Under the pieces are notes generated by a model. The model was not told where the DNA came from. It ran no database searches and was given only the letters and a program-made list of their open reading frames with translations. Of a stretch of 64,000 nucleotides of DNA, positions 56,134 to 64,000 are shown piece by piece; the stretch's first letter is position 1; each line of letters starts with the position of its first letter. This DNA comes from Phaffia rhodozyma (lineage: Eukaryota; Basidiomycota; Tremellomycetes; Cystofilobasidiales; Mrakiaceae). The stretch is taken from NCBI GenBank assembly GCA_014706385.1, contig JACGZH010000004.1, positions 2,108,001-2,172,000 of the forward strand, written 5' to 3'. A program made the translations under genes and the position numbers.

Positions 56134-57165
56134 GTAACGGATCAAACATGGTTCAAGCTACTGCAAACAAGACGAGAAGGCAAGAAGAAGCGTACGTGAT
56201 GGTCGAACTTTAGAATACAAGTTTTGCATATCGAGCAGTGGTGTGTCCGCTTGGAGATCGATTTGATTACGAAAGACCGCTGGTCAGTCTCTTCTGTTTC
56301 CTATCTTGTTTCGCTTCATTTATCGAGCAGGCTTACCTCTGGCTTGGCTCCTCCACACTTTCGGCATTTTCGGAACCTTGGTGTAGGCTCTCGTGAGCGG
56401 TCTGCTCCGGTAGGAACTCGGACCTCGCCTTCTGTCTGGCCATCTCCTTCTTCTCTCAGACATGCCTCGACCTGTTCGGCCTCGTCTGTCGGTTGGCTTG
56501 CGGATCTAATCGTTCCTGTAGGCCTGGTCCTATCTACCTTCCGAGTAGCCCAGGGCCATTTCCCGGCTCGTTCGGTCCCTCTCCACAGTCCATCCTGAGG
56601 TGTTCCAGGCGGAACAGTACAGATTAGATAGTAGTGACCGTACATGTTGATCGCTATCAGACCGGAGAGAACGGAGGAAACGTAGTAGATTGCTGGATGG
56701 ACGGATGAATGTATCGATGGTAGAACAACCTCGACTATTTATTTATTTTTGGCCCAAAAGTAAGTAAAGATGTTTCGGGAAAGATATAGAGGAGAGGAGA
56801 GGAGAGGAGAGGAAGAAAAGAAGATTCGGTCGTCAAGAACTCAGATGAGTGTCTATGTACGGTAAGAATTCGAAGAAGGAGAAGGAGAAAAAGTAGTCTG
56901 ATGGAAAGTTCCAAAGTAAACAGATAAGGGCTCACAGAACATGAAACCTCCAGACCCCATCATAAGGATGGCAAGAGCGATGAAGACAGGGCCGGCCGCT
57001 CCAGTCAGCCAGTTTGCGAACCTAAGGAAGAGAAGCAAGCGTACACGACGGACAGTCAGCACATCACCCACTCTGATATCGAGTAAAACCAGATCACACA
57101 GACCACTCGAGACATTTAAAGCATCTGAACACTCGAGGTGCACATCCAGCGCATGGTCTAGCCAT
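55121..57165 (-). CDS. DHHC-type protein S-palmitoyltransferase (zDHHC16-like)
   Basis: Multi-pass enzyme that transfers palmitate to protein Cys through its own DHHC Cys. It starts MARPCAGCAPRVFRCFK at 57165, spliced to a first membrane segment 'GPVFIALAILMMGSGG'. Then 'MYGHYYLICTVPPGTPQDGL', 'RFRKCRKCGGAKPE' and, after an intron, 'RTHHCSICKTCILKFDHH' (zinc ligands). The catalytic Cys comes from a 7-nt exon at 56036-56042, which restores 'DHHCPWVNQCIGLRNETHFI'. Two more membrane segments follow, including 'VWALALALGLAVGVMAGWHV', then 'GETTVEGHDNAYYANRARER', 'KYDLGPRRNLERFF' and 'WGFSPWYVLALPLRTLPDSD', ending with an acidic tail at 55121. 'YYLICTVPPGTP' and the C-terminal block fit the zDHHC16 group; assignment within DHHC enzymes is tentative. 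Confidence 0.88.
56036..56042 (-). other. 7-nt microexon encoding the catalytic Cys of the DHHC enzyme
   Basis: On the minus strand TGCCCAT is flanked by ..CACCCAAG and GTGAGT. The upstream exon ends ..GAC CAT CAC (56196, donor GTACGC) and the downstream exon starts GGGTC at 55951 after CTCAG. Joining gives GAC CAT CAC TGC CCA TGG GTC, that is D-H-H-C-P-W-V. Without it the protein would lack the catalytic Cys and shift frame. Confidence 0.85.
56053..56129. repeat. Tandem AACCA pentamer and CA dinucleotide arrays inside a DHHC intron
   Basis: Plus strand: about nine copies of AACCA (56053-56097), a short GCC break, then about 14 CA units (56101-56128). On the transcribed minus strand these read (TG)n then (TTTGG)n, and fill about half of the 153-nt intron (56043-56195) that precedes the 7-nt microexon. 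Confidence 0.9.
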
Positions 57166-57833
57166 AAGTCGATTGGTACGAGAGAGAATGAATGTATATG
57201 GCCAACACAGCAAGCGAGCTAGCCTACTGATCTCTTCCTTGGCCAAGATCCAGAAGACTGGATAGGTTAATTGATTGAACGGGAGAGTGCAAGACATTAA
57301 CCCTAACAAGGGGTGAGTACCTGAACTAACCAGCGTGCTGCCAAGACACGTGATATATGGCTGTACGAAAAAGTCCGAGAACCTGAAAGAACATCCGAGA
57401 ACGTCGGAGGATGCCGATGCGGATGCCGCGCACGGACATTGGGAAACACGAGCGGAGCGACCGAGGGGCGACCAGGGGGGGGGACGGAGGAGTGTGTGAG
57501 GAGGAGTAGGACTGAGGAGTGTGTGTGCGAACGGGGCCTGGTGTGTAAGCCCCAGGGACGGCTCAGGCGCTTCCCAGGCACTTTCAGGGGCACCCAGGCA
57601 CGGAGATATGAAATCAACGATCGACCCAACTGATAAGGAAATTTGCAAATCGCCCTGATCTCGTTCCTGACTGCGCAGTTTTTCTTTCCCGTCCCTTTTT
57701 TCCCATATTTTATGTTTGCCCTGCCATCTTTTTTCCTCTTCCTCCCTTTTTCTCTTTCTCCACCATCTTCATCCTTCCCATCCCATCTCATCTATCTCCC
57801 ATCTCACCTTCTCCTCCACATCTTCCATCAACC
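57166..57833. promoter_or_regulatory. Divergent promoter DHHC / GDH1, 668 bp
   Basis: GC-rich in the middle with a run of nine G (57475-57483), and repeated CAGGCRC units around 57570-57602. One GATAAG (57632-57637) lies about 200 bp upstream of the GDH1 start; GATA factors control nitrogen genes in fungi, so this is a plausible site, but a single hexamer is weak evidence. The last 150 nt before GDH1 are strongly C/T-rich, as in highly expressed fungal genes. Confidence 0.5.
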
Positions 57834-59707
<1,874 letters not shown>

Positions 59708-60154
59708 ATTACCCCGCCTCTCTCACATTCTTCCCCCTCCCCTTCCGCCCTTCTCTGCCTTCTTTGATCATCTCAATCCTACTGTAATCTTTTTCCTTTA
59801 AAATTCGAGATTTGTATCCCCATCGCTCGTGTGGTTTGCCCTGCTATCTTTTCCTCTCCCCCCTTATATTCAGTGCTCTCCCTCTTGGCCTCTTTTGTTT
59901 CTCATATGTCTTGGGTTCTCCTTCCTCTGCTGGCTTATCTTATATCGTCTACGACATGATGATCTTCTTTCGCCATTTTCTTTCCCCCTTGAACAACGGC
60001 TCTTGCGCGAGCTTGCCCACATGCAAATGCAAACATATATCATTTGATCATGATCATAAACATAAAGAGAAACACGATACAGCAAGCAGGGGCATGGGCA
60101 TACACAACAAGCGTTATCAACCAGAAAGAAACAAGTATATCCTATCCGCGCTCT
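59708..60154. other. Convergent intergenic, 447 bp, GDH1 / DsbA-like gene
   Basis: 3' UTRs of facing genes; T/C-rich until about 59930. No further gene or RNA recognised. Confidence 0.45.
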
Positions 60155-61357
60155 TCAAATAGTCACATTCTCCGTGAAGAATTTCTCCCATTCGGCCTTC
60201 CCGAAGGAGGAAGAAACAGAGTTGTCGATCAGACCATCAAACAACGCCGTCGGCTAGATATTTTAAGGTTACAGAGTTCACAAAGATAGATAAGCAATCA
60301 GACCGAGTACAAAGGAAAAAAAGGAGATAGGACAGGTAAAACGGAGAAAGGAGAAAACGAACTGTGACGTGGATTCCGTTTTGTCTACCGATTTTGACTG
60401 TTCGAGTCCAAGCAAGAAAAGGGGGGAGAGACGGATGCCAGATTCAGTACTTGAAACAAACAGGACATAATTCGTGACCTTATTCTTGGAAGAAAGACGA
60501 TCTTGATATGGTAGGATTCCAGCACAGAGGAAGATTGAGCCAGAGGAAAGTAAGAACAAACTGTTATATTTCAGATCATCAGTCACGCTGACTCCTCCGT
60601 TAGGAGTCGTCTTGGGGGTGATCAGCTCGAGTATCTGGGACTTCTGAGACGGGTTCGACAAGACTTTGCCAGCGACTTTTTACCATCGGTTCATATGCCA
60701 TAGACCAGAAGAAGAAGAAAAAGAAGAAGAAGAAGAAGAAGAAGAAGAAGAACATCAACACCATAGATGATGAGGTTGCGAGAGAAACAAAAAGAGGGAA
60801 GGAAGAAGACGAACGATCCTGAAGTTTCTCTCTGATCTGGACAACAGTCAATCCGCTACTCGGTATATCAAAGAACGCCGTTTGGTTCTCGAACAAAAAC
60901 GTCGTGTACTCCCAAAACTTCGTCGGCTCAACTTTACCAAACGCCAGAGCTGACTCATGCAAGTACGTAGATGAACCATGCCTATAGGTTGTGCGCGGGT
61001 TAGTATCTGATCAAGTGCGATGAAGAGGAGGGAAGAACGAACCAGGGTTGAGGTTGAAGTCTTATGATCAGTTGAACTTTCGATTCATACTTCCCTCCTT
61101 GGTTGATCACTAAGTATAGCCTCGCCCAATCAAATCCAGTCGGTAGATCGATGAGCCTTTCATATCGTCTGATCGTTGCATCGAGAATGGAGAATAGAGA
61201 TAGAAATTGAACTAGACGTACAGGGCAAAACGTTCTCATCTAGGGATTTGACGATCTTTGCCGAGAACGGACAGAGATAATCAATCCAGACCTCAAGCGT
61301 ATGAGGAGATGATGGCGAGCCGATTCGGAGGAAAGAAAGGGAAGGTTTAAGAGACAT
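60155..61357 (-). CDS. DsbA-like thioredoxin-fold protein
   Basis: Thioredoxin-fold protein of the DsbA-like group. It starts MSLKPSLSFLRIGSP at 61357, then 'HTLEVWIDYLCPFSAKIVKS' where the usual active-site CxxC reads C-P-F-S, so only the first Cys is present. Later exons: 'LYLVINQGGKYESKVQLIIR', 'LQPQPW', 'YLHESALAFGKVEPTKFWEY', 'TTFLFENQTAFFDIPS', 'LAGKVLSNPSQKSQILELIT', 'GGVSVTDDLKYN', and the end 'DNSVSSSFGKAEWEKFFTEN' to the stop at 60155-60157. No signal peptide, so probably cytosolic or mitochondrial. Several introns, one with a GAA/TTC repeat at about 60709-60751. Function unknown; with one Cys it may act as a glutathione-dependent or non-redox member. Confidence 0.75.
60709..60751. 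repeat. GAA/TTC trinucleotide repeat in an intron
   Basis: About 43 nt of near-perfect GAA on the plus strand (one AAA interruption), which is TTC on the transcribed strand, in the intron between 'REKLQDR' and 'LAGKVLSNPS'. It could serve as the polypyrimidine tract of that intron. Confidence 0.85.
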
Positions 61358-62060
61358 GTTGGAGCGTTATCGATACTGTTGCTTGACGGAAAGGATGATG
61401 GTTATTATAAGAGATTGAAAAAAACTAAGAGAAGGTGAGTATATAATCAAAATGATGACAGAACGCGCAACGCAAACGTCATCTGATAAGACAAGCTGAG
61501 AAACCCTCGGGGATATCATTCTTGACAAAGAACACACGATAGGACAGAGGTGGTTCATCAAGAATTCTTCTCTCGCAGAGAAGATTGGAAAAGACATACA
61601 AGAAGCGAAACACAGATATAGGAAGGGAATACCATGAGGAAGAGTCAAAGGATGACTACGGGCATAGGCGAGCAAGGAAAAAGAACAGGAGAGCGAATTC
61701 AAGATTATGTACAGGACTACAGCGCAGAGCGGAAAAGCATGGGGTTGTTGGGCGAGGCCATCTAGTGAGAGCTTCCTGGATATCGAGATGTGTAGAGCGT
61801 CGAGGCTAATGGCGAAGTAAAGAGGAGAGAAAGAGGAAGAAAGAGAAGATAATGGTTGGATCTGAGTGCACACAGTGTACAATCATTCTATTAGATAAAA
61901 GATGAAAAAAAAGGGGAAATATACATGGTTATTGGACAGGTTAAACAGTTTTGGGCTGAAGGTTAAGGGTAAAGTCAGATGTAGCGATGATAGCGCTGTT
62001 TGTATCCTTAGGAATCTCCGGGTCTCGAGCGATCGCACTAAGTTCGACAACATCATCAGT
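61358..62060. other. Intergenic, 703 bp, DsbA-like promoter and TSC2 3' flank
   Basis: Upstream region of the DsbA-like gene (minus strand) and 3' UTR of TSC2. It contains one uninterrupted minus-strand frame of 171 codons (61367-61882), rich in Leu, Ser and Phe with no recognisable domain. I treat it as non-coding. No motifs stand out. Confidence 0.4.
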
Positions 62061-64000
62061 TCAAACTGTCACAGTATTTCTATAAAACAAGAGGAAAAGA
62101 AAGAAGAAAAAAAAAACTGACAGATCTCGGATCCGATCAATCAAACGCAATCTGTTTCTCCAACTGGTAGTATTCTCGAATCCCTGGATGACCATTTTGT
62201 AGTTCTTGCAGATCATATCCGCCATCTGCGCGAGCAACCGAATGAACGAAGGCAACGCCGTAGCCGAGACGATCTTGAACTGACCGACTGGGCCAAACTC
62301 TGGGAGACCTTCGACCCGTTGTATGGTCACCTTAAAGAAGTTGTGCTCATCTGGGTTGTCGTGCGTTCTGGATGTTCCAGCCGAGTGAGGAGAGATGACG
62401 ATATTGCAAAACTGGAAATCCGTTTTGAGAGTATCAAACGCATAGTCCTGGCCGGAATCATTGAATACCACTCGGACATGGTCGTTTCCGATCGGAGCCG
62501 ACTTGTTCAGGTACGGTCGGTCGCCCTCGTTCAATGGCAAGTTTGGCATCAACGTCGCTACATGGAAGGCGAGGATCGCAAGGTCATCCCACCAGGCGTA
62601 AGTGTATGTTCCGTGGATAGCTTCATCCGAGGTATCCAACCCTGTTGGAATATCCTTCTGATCTCGGAGCTTGACAACTCGGCCGAGCCGATGGAGGAAC
62701 CTAGTGTAGTTCTCGGAACCATCAACATTACTCAGTATCTCCTCTTGTTTCGTTTGACCAGCGCCAACGTAGAGGACGGCGACCTGTTGAATATCCACCG
62801 GTGGATTGTTTACATCCATATTTTTAATTGTTCGGAGAGACCCAGCGTCCGTAACGAGTCGAGCAGAATTCGACATGTTTGTGGGCTCAAGAGGGTAAAC
62901 ACAGAATTGGGAAGCTACAAAGCTAGGGTCCACCCAGACTTCTTTCCTTCTCTGCGAAGGCACCACTCCTGACCACACGAAGTCCGGATCAGCCGATTTC
63001 GGGTTCGAAGGCGCCACTGGTGTAGTAAGTACAGCTTGAGAGATCTCTTCACGGCATGCGGTCTAAACCATAAGTAAGGAAGAAGTTTGAATATGGTTAG
63101 CAGCACATCGAGAGCAATGACGAGAGCAGCAAGAGAATATGGTCTCACGGTCTCTTCGCCCTGATCATCACTCTCCGACCTTGGGTTTTGGTCACCAACC
63201 AATACAGCCGCCAACGATACTAGATCTGCTCCATCGTTCCCTAGTCCGATGAACGGCACATTCTCCAACTTGGCCACTATAGAAGTCGATCCTGAAGGAC
63301 GGATCGTGTCAATCTTGCACCATCCTGACAACTTGTCAGTCGTGACCTTAATGATCGATGTCCCAATTACCCAACTCTTCTCATCGTAATGACTTGGGTC
63401 CTTATCCAAATCAGGCAGGACAAGATCGCCCAAGAACGACGGGGCCGGCTTAGGATCGGCATTGGCGTACGCATAACGATGAAGGAAATCTACGCAGACC
63501 TCAGACCGTTTGTCCGTGTCTTGGGGCGATCGTTTCGCCTGCATGAGCTTTTTTGTAATGAATGGAATGAACCGGGGTCGCTGTGATGCCGGAAGGAAGA
63601 GGAACCAAGAGTAAATGATCAAATATGCCAGCTGCAGCATGTGCTGAGACAAAACCGCTGCCGTCCGTTGAGCGGCTGTCGCATCCGCCCCTGGAGGCAC
63701 AGTAACCGACTCGTGATGGGTGGTGATGATGTTCAGAATAACAGCAAACACAAGCTCGTACTGCTGAGGCGTAAAGTTTGAGTATAACTTTGGTTTGTAG
63801 CTCACACAATAGAGAAACTCGAGAATGTGGATACTGAGGGATACATTCGACGTTAGAGCAGACAAGGTGGAGAGAATGCTTGGGAGCTCCTTTGCCAGGG
63901 GAAGGACAAGCTCATCGATTGCCATGGTGAGCGCGTGGATGCAAGCTTTTCCGGTCGATTCAGTCGACCCAGTGGCAGATACCCCGGTATGGAACGCCCG
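62061..64000 (-). CDS. TSC2: Tuberin/TSC2 homologue, C-terminal part with RapGAP domain (runs off the right edge)
   Basis: GTPase-activating protein for Rheb, an upstream brake of TORC1. The 5' end lies beyond 64000. The tuberin-type helical region is seen at 63925-63130 ('MLQLAYLIIYSWFLFLPASQ', 'CVDFLHRYAYANADPK', 'SWVIGTSIIKVTTDKLSGWC'). An 85-nt intron is followed by 'FVWSGVVPSQRRKEVWVDPS'. The GAP domain reads 'VAVLYVGAGQTKQEEILSN', 'YTRFLHRLGRVVKL', 'YTYAWWDDLAILAFHVATLM', 'IGNDHVRVVFNDSGQDYAFD' (catalytic Asn-thumb region) and 'HNFFKVTIQRVEGLPEFGPV'. It ends at 62061-62063. The last codons are ambiguous: a 42-nt T-rich segment (62080-62121) has splice-like ends and a length divisible by three, so with or without it the same stop is used. 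Confidence 0.9.

Noticed and set aside
61367..61882. 171-codon minus-strand open frame upstream of the DsbA-like gene
   Set aside because: Rich in Leu/Ser/Ile/Phe from CT-rich DNA, no recognisable domain, no introns unlike all neighbours, and it occupies the leader/promoter position of the DsbA-like gene.

Overview
The window is nuclear DNA of a fungus, most likely a basidiomycete yeast of the Tremellomycetes. The genes are closely packed and cut by many short introns (mostly about 60-110 nt, GT..AG), and some exons are very small. Base composition is near 50% GC. Every recognisable protein is a conserved eukaryotic or fungal housekeeping or signalling protein. I thought of a Phaffia/Xanthophyllomyces-like lineage, partly because CGA is the preferred Arg codon in the strongly biased GDH gene, but that is an inference. 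I see no transposon, virus, CRISPR array, rRNA or tRNA.

Layout, 19 genes. 1-649 (-) 5' part of a WRAP53/TCAB1-like WD40 gene; 829-5009 (+) exosome nuclease DIS3/RRP44; 5197-7203 (-) prephenate dehydrogenase TYR1; 7427-7808 (+) a 92-aa unknown protein; 8281-10610 (+) membrane-anchored alpha/beta hydrolase; 10847-18585 (-) FG nucleoporin NUP159/NUP214; 20354-26532 (+) NST1; 27027-31536 (-) importin KAP121/IPO5; 32027-33986 (+) Rho2-type GTPase; 34785-36433 (-) 3'(2'),5'-bisphosphate nucleotidase HAL2/MET22; 37352-39736 (+) oxysterol-binding protein KES1/OSH4; 40592-45380 (+) PRM10/ThrE-like membrane protein; 46042-51041 (-) kinesin-6; 51285-52448 (+) MAD2; 53066-53932 (-) HMGB protein NHP6; 55121-57165 (-) DHHC palmitoyltransferase; 57834-59707 (+) NADP-glutamate dehydrogenase; 60155-61357 (-) DsbA-like thioredoxin-fold protein; 62061-64000 (-) 3' part of tuberin/TSC2.

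Genes mostly alternate in divergent and convergent pairs and there is no operon-like logic. Some neighbours do share themes. The spindle genes kinesin-6 and MAD2 share a 243-bp divergent promoter with two ACGCGT (MluI cell-cycle box) sites 8 bp apart, and the next gene, NHP6, has five ACGCGT sites within about 580 bp upstream. NUP159 and KAP121, both nuclear-transport genes, each have an upstream cluster of (G/C)ACTACAA motifs.

I found no obvious new multi-gene system. The most interesting points are at gene-structure and regulatory scale. A 7-nt microexon carries the catalytic Cys codon of the DHHC enzyme, next to a UG/UUUGG-repeat intron. The P-loop of the Rho GTPase is built from 16-, 9- and 27-nt exons, followed downstream by a GC-AG intron. 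The other points are the ACGCGT and ACTACAA clusters and a possible dual-targeting start in HAL2. Exon joins are my own reading of splice signals and protein continuity and have not been tested with RNA data.
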